Positions 38,513-49,960 of a stretch of DNA of 64,000 nucleotides are shown here, in pieces (the stretch's first letter is position 1; the number at the start of each line of letters is the position of its first letter). Under the pieces are notes generated by a model, which was not told the DNA's origin, made no database searches, and worked only from the letters and a program-made list of their open reading frames with translations. The stretch comes from Eupeodes corollae. Its lineage: Eukaryota; Arthropoda; Insecta; Diptera; Syrphidae. The position numbers were made by a program, and so were the translations under genes. The stretch covers positions 23,571,946-23,635,945 of the forward strand of contig NC_079148.1 of assembly GCF_945859685.1 (NCBI RefSeq). Direction: 5' to 3'.

Positions 38513-39547
38513 ATGCCTCCTATGAGACGAAGCAATTAAGGTAGAAGAACCCGAACTGATACAAAACATATGTAAATTGATTGTTTGTGATGAATGTACA
38601 ATGGGACATAAGAAATCATTGGAAGCTTTAGACAGAACCTTTAAAAATCTACGAAGCAATAATATCATATTTCGTGGTGCAATGATTTTATCAGCAGAAG
38701 ATTTTCGTCAAAAATTGCCAGTGATTCCACGATCAATGTCTAAAGTCCTCCAATTTGTGAAAACATGTCAAAGTGCTTCATTAAAGCAAGAATATGCATG
38801 TCGAGTTGCAAAATCTTGGAAACATATTCTCTAAACAACTCATTGACATTGGTAATGGAAAATTTCCTATAGACATGTTGACTGGCTGCATCAACTTTCC
38901 TCAAAGTTTTTGTCAGTTAACGCAAGAAAAAGACGAACTTATTTAGAAGGTGTTTCCAGATGTTTCTCAAAATTATGGAAACCATGATTGGTTGAGCAAA
39001 CGAGCTATATTGGCTGCAAAAACCATTGATGTAAATGAATTGAAATTCAAAATTCAAGAAAAAATTACAGGCGAATCGAGGATTTATAAATCAGTTGATT
39101 CGGATGATGTAGTCAACTATCCACCGGAATTTTTAAACTCGCTGGATTTTAAAGGATTGCCACCTCACAATCTTCAATTAAAGGTTGGATCAATAGTTTT
39201 AATGTTGCAAAAAATCAACAAACGGTTAGTGATAAAAAAATTACTAAACATCGTGATAGAAGCCACTATACTCAAAGGAAAGTATAAAGAAGAGGTTGTT
39301 CTTATACCGCTCATCCTTATGATTCCCACTGATGTGCTATTTGAGTTTAAATGACGCTTGCTTTTCCTATGACCATAAACAAGTCCCAGGGACAATCATT
39401 ATGTGTTTGTGGTAATAATATAGAAAACCTAGGTTTCTCACATGGTGAATTGTATGTTGCCTGTTCCCGTGTTGGAAAACCATCAGATTTATTTGCCTAT
39501 GGGCCAAGTAATCAAACAAAAAACATCGTATATCACAAAGCACTATA
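38513..39547 (+). pseudogene. Helitron RepHel protein, internally deleted
   Basis: ATG at 38513 begins MPPMRRSN, a stop, then GRRTRTD, the usual N-terminus of insect Helitron proteins. The sequence then jumps to LIVCDECTMGHKKSLEALDR (Walker B region, from 38578), ILSAEDFRQKLPVIPRS (38687-38740), then FPDVSQNYGNHDWLSKRAIL (38953-39015), NYPPEFLNSLDFKGLPPHNL (39115-39175) and VGSIVLMLQKIN. After a frameshift, FPMTINKSQGQSL (39363-39400), HGELYVACSRVGKPSDLF (39442-39495) and KNIVYHKAL end the helicase. Walker A and the HUH endonuclease are absent. It cannot encode an active protein. The motifs are those of Pif1-family helicases. Confidence 0.9.
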
Positions 39548-39750
39548 ATGATAATAAAACTGATTGATAAATTATGATTCACATGATTAACAATAAAGCG
39601 ATTACTTACTTTTAAATCCTTATATATGTTTCATTTAATTGTTTTTTATTCACAACGCCCTACCACCAGTGTGGCGATTCTGTTCAGGAGAATGTTTAGC
39701 CACGACTATAAAATACGTAGGAACAAAAACTGCCATTTTACAAATCCTTT

Positions 39751-39780
39751 CGACAGGACGAAGTCTGTCGGGTCCGCTGG
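39751..39780 (+). other. Helitron 3' terminus: hairpin plus CTGG
   Basis: A perfect 6-bp stem, CGACAG with CTGTCG around an 8-nt loop, is followed after six bases by CTGG. In known Helitrons this structure defines the 3' end for rolling-circle transposition. Confidence 0.85.
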
Positions 39781-40789
39781 TCCCCTACAATTTCCAAAGT
39801 TGTTGTTTTTATTTTATCTAGAGTACTTAAACTTTTTTAAGGACAACTATCCAAATGTTCAAGTTATATTTAAGTTTTGGACGAACGATCAAAAGGGATA
39901 ACAAATTTCTTGAACAATTGAAGAAATCCCAAGCACCTAGTAGTAGTTTTGGCAGTATGCAATATGTGATCATTCCACATTAGAGTTGTTTTGTGATATA
40001 CAGACCGAGTAGGTACTTAGAGTTTATTAGTTTCCTGAATTGTATTGCCACCTCATTTCGGACCAGAGAAAACAATTTAAGATGGGGTGAAATTGTTAAG
40101 GTATACTTTTTTATTACAAATTACTCGAAGAATATGTGTTGTGTTGTAAAAAGTTATACGTACACTTTTTAGCTCATGTAATGCTACACTAAAAAAATAA
40201 TTTTAGTTGAATAATATTTTTTTTTTTTGTGTCTGAAAAAATTGTCCAATATTTTATATTGGAAATTAGAGTTTGATTGCTACTGGCGCCAATAAAACAC
40301 CGACATCTTGATTTAAAATATATGGTATTTTTTTAATAACTCACAAGTTTATTTTTTCACAATGTTTTATAACTAAGTTTTCCCAAACGCGTGTCTAAAA
40401 ATAGTTATGAATTATGTGTTACTAGGCCAGAAGATGTTTTTAGATAATTTCAGTATTGTGACTTGTTACCGTGATGAATTTTAAACTGAACTACTGAATA
40501 AAAACTTTAATGTAAACGAGCTGAAAATAGACGAGTTGGTTAATAAATTAACATTGCGAGTATCAGCTATCAATTGAAAGTTTATAAGTACTGGGGCCCT
40601 ACTATTTAACTTGATTTTACAATGAAATTTCTGGAATTTGAAAAATTGGTACTATGTGTCTATTTGACTACTTTCGAACGAACGAGAATCAAATAGATTC
40701 TAGTAATGCCAACTATATTCTTATGAACTTTCGAATAAACGAGGAACTACGTAACTCGAAAGTAGAATTTAAAACAAGTCAAAATCAAA
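39781..40789. other. Region without a recognised gene
   Basis: AT-rich flank of the Helitron. 40600-40790 may be decayed downstream coding sequence of the Harbinger remnant on the minus strand, but stops are dense. Confidence 0.35.
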
Positions 40790-41185
40790 AATCATTCTAC
40801 ATCACATGTGTTTGCAGCGAAGAGATGCTCACTCAAGGCCAGGCGAATCAGTTGAGTACGAGTTCCATTAACCAGCCCAATTACACCGGGAATTCGTGAT
40901 TTTTGCCAAAAATAGCGTTTGGACGTTCGTTTCTCTCCTTCATTCAATTTTAAATTCATCTTCAGCGGGCACATAACTCTTTCGATTGAAGTCAAACCTT
41001 CGGCAAGTGTTTTTGACATGGTTTGCTGTGCAAGTCCAGCCATCTTGTCACAACTGATTTGGTTTTGGCGTCTTCTTTTGCCAAAAACTTTAATTCTGCT
41101 GATAACTTAATGATAATCGGAACAACATTTTGTCTTCTGCGAGTAGTCATGTCGGATGATATTGGTTTAAGTAAGAACATAAACC
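40790..41185 (-). pseudogene. PIF/Harbinger transposase remnant
   Basis: On the minus strand, from 41180, FLLKPISSDMTTRRRQNVVP and KLSAELKFLA match the N-terminal helical part of HARBI1-like transposases. After frameshifts, MSKTLAEGLTSIERVMCP (about 41020-40967) and RYFWQKSRIPGVIGLVNGTR (about 40920-40862) follow, then LIRLALSEHLF. The IPGVIG-x-x-x-GT block holds the first catalytic Asp (normally IDGTH); here that position reads Asn. Stops interrupt both ends, and the second and third catalytic residues were not found. It is inactive. Confidence 0.75.
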
Positions 41186-42024
41186 CGTCTTTAGAAAGAC
41201 GTTAATAATTAACAAAACTGAAAAAAGGATTTATTTTTCAATAAGAATACGTTCAAATATTCTACCTTATATATACATGTGTACAAAGCTTTTCTCACTA
41301 AGCTCCATTATTTTTCTTCATTTCCTTGCAAATTAAACCAAATTCCAACAATGTCCATTTTTGCATGTATGTAATTATGAACTAAAAGTGACTTAAATAA
41401 TTGAAATTAATCAATTTCAACATTAAAAAATTACTAACAATCAATAGTTGAGATTCTTAATGGGTTTTAAAATTAATATGTATCTAATATGTTTTCAAGC
41501 GGTCTTTTGAGGTATTACTTCATAACTCTATATACCACAAAAATAGTTTTAAATTCCTAATTCAAACAATGCAATTAACAAAAGTCTTCCAATTCTTTAA
41601 AAAAAAAAGTTCCACGTACCCCACCGATACCACTTAAATTATTCACACTTATTGAAATTTGAATAATTATACAAATTTCTATAAAAGTTTAACTTCAAAA
41701 GCCGATTGATAATTGAGTTTTTATTGTTATTTTTAACAAATATGATTTAAAATCATAAAAAATAAAATTTTTATTTTTAAAATCATAAAATGAAATTAAA
41801 AATAAAAATAAACCAGCATAGTGTTCAAAAATGCGTTTCGCCCCGGTGCAAAGGTTGGGCTCATCAGAAGATGACCATTGCACTTTGTCTTGACTCATAT
41901 TTTCTCGAATAAATCGAGATTCCATATAATATGAGCTGCATAGAGCTACTGTGAATTATATGGTTGCTACAAGTCTTCAGAGAAGATAAATTGTAGCTGT
42001 TTTTATTTCCTTGCTAAGGGACTT
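41186..42024. other. AT-rich intergenic, contains a palindrome arm copy
   Basis: No gene. 41726-41795 carries TTATTTTTAACAAATATGAT and TTAAAATCATAAAAAATAAA, a third copy of the inner arm of the palindrome at 42025-42310. Confidence 0.45.
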
Positions 42025-42310
42025 TAGAAGATAAAATGTTTGACTGTTAACAGTCGAATTGTTTGTTCCTGAACACCGATTATTTTTAACAAATATGATT
42101 TAAAATCATGAAAAATAAAATTTTTATTTTTCATGATTTTCATGATTTCATGATTTTAAATCATATTTGTTAAAAATAATCGGTGTTATAATAAAATTTT
42201 TATTTTTCATGATTTTCATGATTTCATGATTTTAAATCATATTTGTTAAAAATAATCGGTGTTCAGGAACAAACAATTCGACTGTTAACAGTCAAACATT
42301 TTATCTTCTA
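42025..42310. repeat. Long palindrome with duplicated inner arm
   Basis: The outer arms TAGAAGATAAAATGTTTGAC (42025) and GTCAAACATTTTATCTTCTA (42291-42310) are exact inverted repeats. They continue inward through the TTCCTGAACACCGATTATTT block. The inner right arm (ending ATAATCGGTGTT) is present twice, about 76 bp apart (to 42186 and to 42262), so the structure is left arm, hairpin, right arm, repeated right arm. A self-complementary AAAATAAAATTTTTATTTT occupies the centre. No coding content. Confidence 0.8.
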
Positions 42311-44756
42311 GAGTTTTAATTGGTTTTAACTTTCAGTCAGCAGTAACAAAAGTTATAAACTCAATATTGAGTAGGTATTCAGATTTTGTCAATGATGTGA
42401 ACTTAAGTAGTAGTAGGGACTCTAGCTGGTTCCAATGAGCTTAGGAGGACAGCCACTATAACCTAAGCTAACATAAAACGTCTCTAATTTATTTAAAAAA
42501 AAAAAAGTATTGTTTCATTTCAGTTACCAAAATTGTTTGTATCAACTTTTTAAAACATTATTAAGCAAATGATGTTTAATTCAAATCTTAGTATAGGACA
42601 TCTTTTTTAACTTAATCTAAAGCCATTTTAATTCCTAAAACTCAAGGGTGGATCCAAACAAATTATTTTAGAACAATGTTGCCCGGCAAGGTATGGTATA
42701 TTTTTTTAAAATTTGGATGACTCCCTACATATGAAAGAATTCCAAGATTCCAACAGTTTTAAGAGCTAAAACACAATAGTTTCACGCAGACATCGTTTTC
42801 AAACGTAGCTTTTTTCGAAAAATAAAATATACTCATTTCTCTTAATGCGAAGAACGCTACAATAAAATTCAAGAGATACTCGGGCTTTTTTTGACGTAGA
42901 GTTTTTTCGGGTTCAATTTTCGGTCTTATAACTATCGCTATCAGTCTGCTTACTCGTATTTTAAGCTTAAAGGAGTCAACAAAACTTAAAAATTGTAGAG
43001 AAAAAAACGCTTGGTTCTTGAATTTGAGGATAAAGGTGCATTAAAGTACATAATTTCTCTAAAAAATTAAATTAAAACAAATTAAAGTAAAAAAATAAGT
43101 TGGGAAGAATCGTTTGTGTGGCACTCACAAATTACACGTTTCAGAATCTCTTTTCACTTCAAATTTCAAGAGATTCAAAGCTTTTATATTAATAAATATG
43201 AAATGTTTATTATGTTTTTCAATAAGCCATTAGTTTAACAAAAGTGTAACTTTTTCGTTTTTGGGGCATTTATATTATTGAAATTTGTGTTTAAACCTCA
43301 GTTCTAGAGCATCCAAAGCGAATTCACTTCAAAAATAGATTTATGTAATTTTTTAAGATCTTTTTGTATTCAACAGAAAAACAATTTTGAAAGAAATAAA
43401 ATGTGTGACTGGATCGATAGAACATGCTAATATCTTCCAAAAATTCTGTTTAAAAATATTTCCTAATTTTTAACATTTAAAAATGTAACTTATTTTTTCG
43501 AAAATCGTTTTAAATTTTGTTGATAAGCACTTAATAAAGTGCTCAAGATATAAGTTTTAAATTTAATGTTCGTTATCGAGTTTTGTAAATAAAATTAATA
43601 TTTTTTTGAAATAAAAAAATAATGAAATTTTTGGTTAACAAAAATCATCATCAATTTGATCATTGAAAAGATCTTGAAAGCAGTCTATTAGTTCTTAAGT
43701 AACCTTAAAAGAATGAAGGTTTTATAAGGGATACTCTTCTGGAGAAATATTAAAATATGTTTTTCTTGTAGATAGATGCCATATCAAGAACACACAAATT
43801 AGAGAAAGTAAAAAAATCACATATTTTTAAATTGATGAATTCTTAATCAAGGTTTCTTCTAAGGAACCTGAATATTTTCTCTTTTTCTTAGAAACAAATT
43901 TTAAGAAAATATGTAATTTAAAACATGACTAAAGTTTTCTTTTTTTTCTAATTTGAGTGAAAACAAAAATTTGAGTTCTTTTTGACAGCAAACCGCTTTT
44001 TGGTGAATGGCGTTAAATTACTTACAAATCTTTAAATGAAATCTTTACTTATATAACTTGACTGTATAAGCTTTATGGTTCATATGACCCCCCCCCCCCG
44101 TTGGACTATTGGTCAAAAGTTGATGAATTTGTGCTTTGCTTTTGGAATAGGGCTGAATATCCGATTCATATTATTTTCTTGGCCCACACTTCAGTTAAAA
44201 GTAGTATTTTTATCAACAAAGTTTAAGGAAGTAAAACACAAATTTTGTTTTCCTATACAATAAATATATAACTCAAAATATAATGGTGGTCATATTCATT
44301 AACGCAATACGATTAATTTTGAATTGAAGGGAATTCCTACGAAAAAAAAAACATACAAATTATCTCCTAGGGGGAGTCATGACCCCTACAACTCCCCCTC
44401 CTGGATCAGCGATTGCTACAGCTTTAAGAATTTAACTGTCGCATTCAAAATCACACCTTGGAACTTAAAAATTGCACCAAAAAACGAGAGATCAATGTCA
44501 TCTAATAAATTTCGAACATTGGAACTTATGGAGTTCGTATTCTTTTTTTTTAAATGCCAAACTATGCAACAAAATAGAATTGTATTGAAGAACATTTTCT
44601 TGAAAAGGGATTTCAAACATCATAATCGATATGGAGTTATGAGGTCTGATAAGTGCTATTAACGTATTGTGAAACTATGTCTTTTAAATGATCTTATAGA
44701 GTTTAAATAATTTTTTTTCTATTATTGGTTAAATAGTTTGCATTAGTATTTTAGAA
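42311..44756. other. Long AT-rich region, no gene recognised
   Basis: No domain-bearing ORF. A run of twelve C lies at 44088-44099. The 112-codon ORF at 44324-44662 has no recognisable motif and a poly-Phe stretch from a T-run, so I do not call it. Confidence 0.45.
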
Positions 44757-44843
44757 CATCCATCCCTGACAACAATACTCGCACCCACAGGAATGGCTGA
44801 GAGTTGTAAGTCACTAGGCCCCCGAAGGACTGTTGCGCCACCT
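44757..44843 (-). repeat. Dispersed-repeat fragment, minus strand
   Basis: The reverse complement begins TTAGGTGGCGCAACAGTCCT, continues GGCCTAGTGACTTACAACTC, then TCAGCCATTCCTG and TTGTTGTCAGGGATGGATG. I recognise this wording as a high-copy interspersed repeat in fly genomes, but cannot name the family. It is not coding. Confidence 0.4.
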
Positions 44844-45676
44844 AAAAAAAAAGTGTATTTAGTAAAAATAGAAGATTGTGCTTCTATTTTGTAATAACAA
44901 CTATTCATTAATCTTAAATAAATAAACAAAATTTATCTTAAAGAATCTCATTCAAAATTGATAGAATTCTTAGTCATATTGAACATAAGGTATCTACTTA
45001 TATTTTGATATAAATTGAAAACAATTCCGTGCGGGATGACGATGTTTCAAAAGCGGTATGTATTGTCTTGCGTCATTGATGCTCTACATTCGGTACTATA
45101 TCGCTGGTAATAGGGCAAAATAAAAAAAAAACAAGTCCACCATTGAATATAGGTAAATATGTATATAAATAAGTATTCCCCCTCACATACCGTATCTCTA
45201 TGTAAAACTATATTCCTGTATTATGTACTTTTAAATAGTACCCTGCTTGTCCTATGTACTCGAAGCACACCGGTTAATAAACTTGAAAGTATTTGAACAA
45301 AATTTTCATTCAAGAATCCAAACTGCGCTGCTGCACATAAATGCGTTTCGCTGCACAGCAGTAGAACAAGTCACAGGGCGGTACAGGGTGAAAGCTGCAA
45401 ATATATGAGTCTACTATATGAATCGACTGCGGGTGTTGAAGGCAACGAGAGACGACCCGAAGCGAAGGACGGTAGAAGTGGCGGCGGCGGCGTCAGCGGG
45501 CGGTAGAAATGTGTACCTTCATACATAAAATACAAATTACAAAAAAAGAAACATAAACTAGGCCACTTGGATTCATGAGAGTTGAGAACATATCCATATT
45601 CCGCAAAGGCCTTTGCAGCGACCGGCTAAGTCGTCGAAAATAGATGAGGTCGGGGTCGCTGCAAGGCGCGCGGATA

Positions 45677-45684
45677 TGACGTCA
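45677..45684. promoter_or_regulatory. Candidate CRE palindrome TGACGTCA
   Basis: A perfect binding consensus for CREB/ATF-type bZIP proteins in GC-rich single-copy-looking DNA, 420 bp from a second copy. Function is inference only. Confidence 0.3.
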
Positions 45685-46096
45685 GTGATAAAATTCAGGA
45701 TGAATTTTCATTCAGATGCACACACATTTGATACTGATGCGGGCTGTTGCCACTTCTTATACTTCACTTCATTAAAGATGACGCATGACATTTACAAAAG
45801 ATATAACTTACCTCCTATAACTCTTCTTCTGTAATGTGGCGAAAGTGTTGTGCACTGCTGGCAACTTGCAAATGTTTAATACGAAGGTAAGGGGTAATCA
45901 TAAGGGTTTTCTTTTCAACTTTAAAAGCGTGTCCCTTAATTACTTGGAAATGTATATGTAGTATGTGCGCAAGGTATTTGATAAGCCTTGTATGGACAGC
46001 ATCAGCATCACCATCAGCCTTTAACATCGGCATCATTGCACAGTTTTAAAGGACAAAGACCTTGATGGGAAAATCAGTTCATTTGCAAGTTGTCGG

Positions 46097-46104
46097 TGAC
46101 GTCA
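46097..46104. promoter_or_regulatory. Candidate CRE palindrome TGACGTCA
   Basis: The second perfect site of a pair 420 bp apart. Other single sites lie at 14262, 22263 and 28329. Confidence 0.3.
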
Positions 46105-47089
46105 TTGCTGTTGTCAAGCTGCACTCTCGTTCTCTTACTGATTCACCACAACACTCTGAGCATATGGTTTTTGAATGAAGTGCACTGTTTTTGATTTTGC
46201 TGCCTGGATGAATGAAGTATGTAAATTAATTGCAGGCCAAATGGTTTTAGGAAATAATTTTTGTTTTGTTGTTTTACTGTTTTACTGGTTTTATTTATAT
46301 TTTTACTAAATTTTATTTAAATTTTTAAATAATTAAATGAGCTATCAAACCTTATTCAAATATTTGATGGATAATTACTTTGGGATGTTACTGCTTTTCT
46401 TAAACAACAAGAGTCTCTTTACGGCACCCTCATAATACTTGTTGATGTGGTTAGCAACTAACAAGGTTATCTATAGATGTAATTAATATTGTTAACCATA
46501 AACAATCGTATTCCATTGTATTATTTAGTTTAATAGATAGTTAGAGCCTTGAATGCAACAGTTTTGAGATGGCGATCCAAAATATCTATCTACTTTATTA
46601 CACTATTAAAATGATGTCGCCTTTGCGAGTTTTTTGATTTCGTATTTTTATAACCAATCAAATAATTTCGGTATGGTATGAATATTTAAGGTGAATAATA
46701 AAGGGGAATATAACAGATTTCTAGTTTAACTTTGGTTAACTTTGTTTTCACTGTAATAAGACTTAATTGGAATGTTACTTAGGTTGAATATTAAAAAGTA
46801 TACGAACTTTTCGGTACAAATTAAAATGAGAATAAATCAAAATGGAAGGATATCTTAAATATCCTATATTCATCTCAAAAATTGTTGAAGATATTGAGTT
46901 TAAAAAATTAAGTCTTACAGGCTATAATATTAAGATCTGAAAAGACTTTGAAACAAATTGGTTCTGGGGTTTTTTATTATATCAATTTCTCTGTAACCAA
47001 TAACTCCAGCTGCTTCGATTGATTTTTTTTACTATACATAGTGATACCAATATTTTGAGAAATGGTCAAATGGTAGACATGTGCATTCA

Positions 47090-48599
47090 AGAGGACACAA
47101 CCGTCCACAGGTTTTTCTCAAAACCCACCTCTGTCTATCAACTCCTACTCTAACCTCCCCGTGGTGAACATCGGTTACCTAGTACCTCAACTGGAGATTG
47201 GGTTCCAACCCCAGTGGAATGTTGTTTGGGGAAGCAAACGAGAGAGGGGGAGAGTTGTTTCCACTAAAGCACCTCTCCTTATCCAGACGACAGCGGAGGA
47301 ATTCCCGAGATGGAATCAACTGTGGCATTTACAGTTCCAGTAAGGTTGAACTACAAAGTGAACACCTTATAGGGCTTTTGCGACTTATTCGGCTCCATTG
47401 GCCCATAAGGAGATAAGGAGCGGTTTTTATCCAACTCCCCGTCCTTGGAGTTATACTAAGGATCTGGCCATCCAGGTTGGGGGTTGTGTCGTCGGGGTGA
47501 CTTCCTGGTCACGTTAAAACATCATAGTTGCGAAGCACCAACAAGCCTCGGATACGGACGGATTTACTGTTGACAACCTAAGCAAACGAATTAAGGACAA
47601 CGAACTTCGGATATGCACGTGGAATGTTAGGTCCTTTAACAGACCACGTGCAGCTGAAGAATTTGCGGAGGCTCTAGACTGCTAAAATGCTGACATCACC
47701 GCCATCCAGGAAATACGATGGTCCGATGGTGACTGCTACCACGAAAACCAACAGCGCTTATTTGGATGCGCCTATAAAATCTTCTCTGCCGCAATATGTG
47801 AACGTCTAAAGCCCATCGTCAACAACCTGATAGGTCCTTATCAGTGTGGTCTTAGACCAGGAAAGCCCACAGTTGATCAAATATTCACATTACGGCAGAT
47901 CCTGGAAAAAACTCAAGAACACCAAATCGACACCCACCATCTTTTCATCAATTTCAAGGCCGCATATGACAGCATCTACAGGGACGAGCTGTATAGAGCC
48001 ATGACTAGTTTTGGCATCCCTGCCAACAGGATGACCATGGAGAATTCACGGTGGTCCATAAAGGTTGGAAACAACTTAACAGAACCTTTCGATGTCAAAA
48101 ATGGGTTTTAGACAAGGTGATGCGCTGTCATGCGATTTTTTTAACATCGTACTTGAAAGAATAGTGCAGAGCTCACACGTCAACACTAAAGCCACTATCT
48201 TTCAAAAGTCTGTCCAATTACTAGCATATGCTGATGACATTGATATGATCAGAAAAACTCAGCGTGATGTCAATGGGGCTTTTGTGAGTATTGAAGCAGA
48301 GGCGGCAAACATGGGTTTAACGGTTAATGAGGGCAAAACAAAGTGCAAAAGAAAGGACATACAACACCGCAACACCGATGTCTTAGTCAAAACGTCACTA
48401 TCGACAGACGTAACTTTGAGGTAGTCAAGGACTTCGTCTACCTAGGCTCCGCTGTAAATGCAGAAAACAACTCCAGCGCTGAGATCAAACGCTTGCTAAC
48501 CGCAGTTTCTTTGGACTAAGAAAGCAATTGAGTGGTAAAGTCCTCTCTCGAGGGACCAAAGTGTCGCTGTATAAGATCCTTCTCATCCCCGTGCTGCTA
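47090..48599 (+). mobile_element. RTE-type retrotransposon, 5' part
   Basis: 5' UTR-like sequence with GGGTTCCAACCCCAGTGGAA runs from about 47100. The endonuclease starts LRICTWNVRSFNRPRAAEEF (47604 on), with ADITAIQEIRW (47693-47725) as the conserved E-bearing motif; an in-frame stop precedes it. Near 47796 the sequence jumps from the endonuclease into the RT: CERLKPIVNNLIGPYQCGLR (47799 on), LFINFKAAYDSIYRDELYRA (47942-48000), GFRQGDALSCDFFNIVLERI (48103-48162), LLAYADDIDMIRKTQRDVNG with the intact YADD at 48227-48238, GLTVNEGKTKCK, and FVYLGSAVNAENN (48436-48474). The coding line stops at 48599 where another element is inserted, and resumes at 54353. RTE assignment rests on this motif wording. 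Confidence 0.85.
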
Positions 48600-48711
48600 T
48601 AGTCCGGTCAAATTAGACCAAAAAATCAGTAAACCCACGACAAATTCAGGGGAAGCTGAAAATTCTTAAAATTGTTTAAATTATAATTATAAACATTGTC
48701 TTAAAAGTCCC
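48600..48711 (+). repeat. Outer element, left terminal inverted repeat
   Basis: Pairs with 54246-54349. Match is near-perfect from CCCACGACAAATTC to CTTAAAAGTCCCA, with an insertion of about ten bases after position 18 on this side. Confidence 0.85.
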
Positions 48712-49079
48712 AACCGATCCCATGTAAGGAAAAAATTTTAGCGGGGTAATAAGGTCCAAAAAATGAGTTTTTCGCGATTTTCTTGAAAACGGTAAGTTTT
48801 ATCGCAAAATTACCCCAGACATAATTTGTAGATCAAGGAATTTCCTATAAAAAAGGTATCAATAATTTGTTCCCTAAAAGCCACCGCTTCTGAGATATAA
48901 CGATGCAAAAAATTGCGAGCGTCATAATATGCCTAAGTACCTCACCCATATACTTTCTGTAGCTATAATGTAAGTAAGAATATGTTTCTGTCGGTGATTT
49001 TAAGTTACATTTAAAATATAAAATACTCATGAGTATTATTCTGAGAATATCAGGTATAATGAAACTCGATCCCTTAATA

Positions 49080-49960
49080 CATACAATAGTGTAACCTTGA
49101 GGCAACATCTGTCTCTCTGTTTAGTTGTGTGCGTGGCTACGGTCGTATACCTGTTTTGTCTAAATACTCAATACTCACTGCTCGAAGTCCAGCTGAAAAA
49201 ACTATTTTCTTCTTAAAACCAGGAAAATCTCAAAATCAATCAGAGTTTTATTCATCAAAAAGTTTGTCGACTTTTGCAAAGTGTCGAAATCACATACTAT
49301 TTTTACACGCCATAACTGGCTGTGATACGACATCTGCATTTTACAGGAGGGGTAAAACAACTGTATTCAAAATGTTTGAAAAGCAAGACTTACTTGAAAG
49401 TGGGCCGAAGCGCTTGGCAGCCCTATTTCAAGGTGCGTATTTTTCGACCATGACTTAGCCCATCCAGTTAATGGTTAAATTTGGTATCAAATGAAAGGTC
49501 TGAGTCTACTGATTAAAAAATGTAATTCAACTCCAGAAGAAGTTATTACCACGGAATTCACTTTCTTCTTCGTATGTACAGAGCTCCTAAAAAAACTACC
49601 TGCTTAGACAAGTTTCGATATGCATCTTTTGTCAAAAATACTCGAAATAAGAAACAAGTACAATTAGCTTGTCTTCCTCCAACCTCAGTCTCTGCTCATC
49701 AACATCTTCTTCGGGTATACTACCAAGTTCATGTGTGGCTTGGTTATCAACTAAACCCAACAGATTGGGGTTGGAAGTTGGTCGATAATATATTAGAACC
49801 AATTCAGACTTTGCTTCAACCTTCGCCGGAAAAATTGCTCAACACTATCTTTTGTAACTGTAAAAAATAATGCAATGCTAAATGTGGTTGCAAAAAAGTT
49901 GGGCTGTTTTGTTCTCTGGCTTGTACGAATTGTCAAGGCCAGTCTTGTTCTAATAGGCGG
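49080..49960 (+). pseudogene. Outer element gene: TGCDTTS/Cys-rich protein, first part
   Basis: A broken gene, of a family common in invertebrate genomes but without a name I know. The frame from 49129 contains IPVLSKYSILTARSPAEKTI, then FLHAITGCDTTSAFYRRGKT (about 49300-49358). A 119-bp foreign repeat (49397-49516) interrupts it. The frame resumes at 49574: RAPKKTTCLDKFRYASFVKN, ACLPPTSVSAHQHLLRVYYQ, LNPTDWGWKL, ending in a Cys-rich run (CNCKK, an in-frame stop, CGCKKVGLFCSLACTNCQGQ), similar to CXC-type zinc-binding segments. The upstream half of the family (FD, EAD and DTD motifs) is missing. The gene continues after the inner element. Confidence 0.7.
49397..49516 (+). repeat. Solo copy of an inner-element terminal subrepeat
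   Basis: About 119 bp starting AAAGTGGGCCGAAGCGCTTG and ending GGTCTGAGTCTACTGATTA, identical over its visible length to the second subunit of the inner element terminal repeat (50212-50330). It sits in the coding line of the outer element gene and introduces stops. It has no inverted ends of its own that I can see. Confidence 0.8.

Larger units (their letters stand above)
38101..39780 (+). mobile_element. Helitron, internally deleted, both termini present
   Basis: The 5' end is TCTTATATATAAAATTAAAT (38101), followed by the CAACGCCTGGACCAATTTGG block (38131) common at Helitron left ends. The 3' end has the stem-loop CGACAG...CTGTCG (39751-39770), GGTCCG, and terminal CTGG (39777-39780), matching the 3' hairpin plus CTRR rule. 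It sits between T (38100) and T (39781), as expected for Helitrons, which make no target duplication. Inside, a start codon and N-terminus are joined straight to the C-terminal helicase, so the Rep domain and most of the helicase are gone. At 1.68 kb it is non-autonomous. Confidence 0.85.
44844..47089. other. Region without a recognised gene; GC-richer core
   Basis: 45280-46200 is the most GC-rich non-coding stretch (GGCGGCGGCGGCGTCAGCGG near 45480), with two perfect TGACGTCA palindromes at 45677-45684 and 46097-46104. It may be an old promoter or enhancer region. No start codon, splice or domain evidence supports a gene. 46200-47089 is AT-rich. Confidence 0.4.

Noticed and set aside
44324..44662. 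112-codon plus-strand ORF
   Set aside because: No motif, contains a homopolymer-derived Phe run, AT-rich surroundings.
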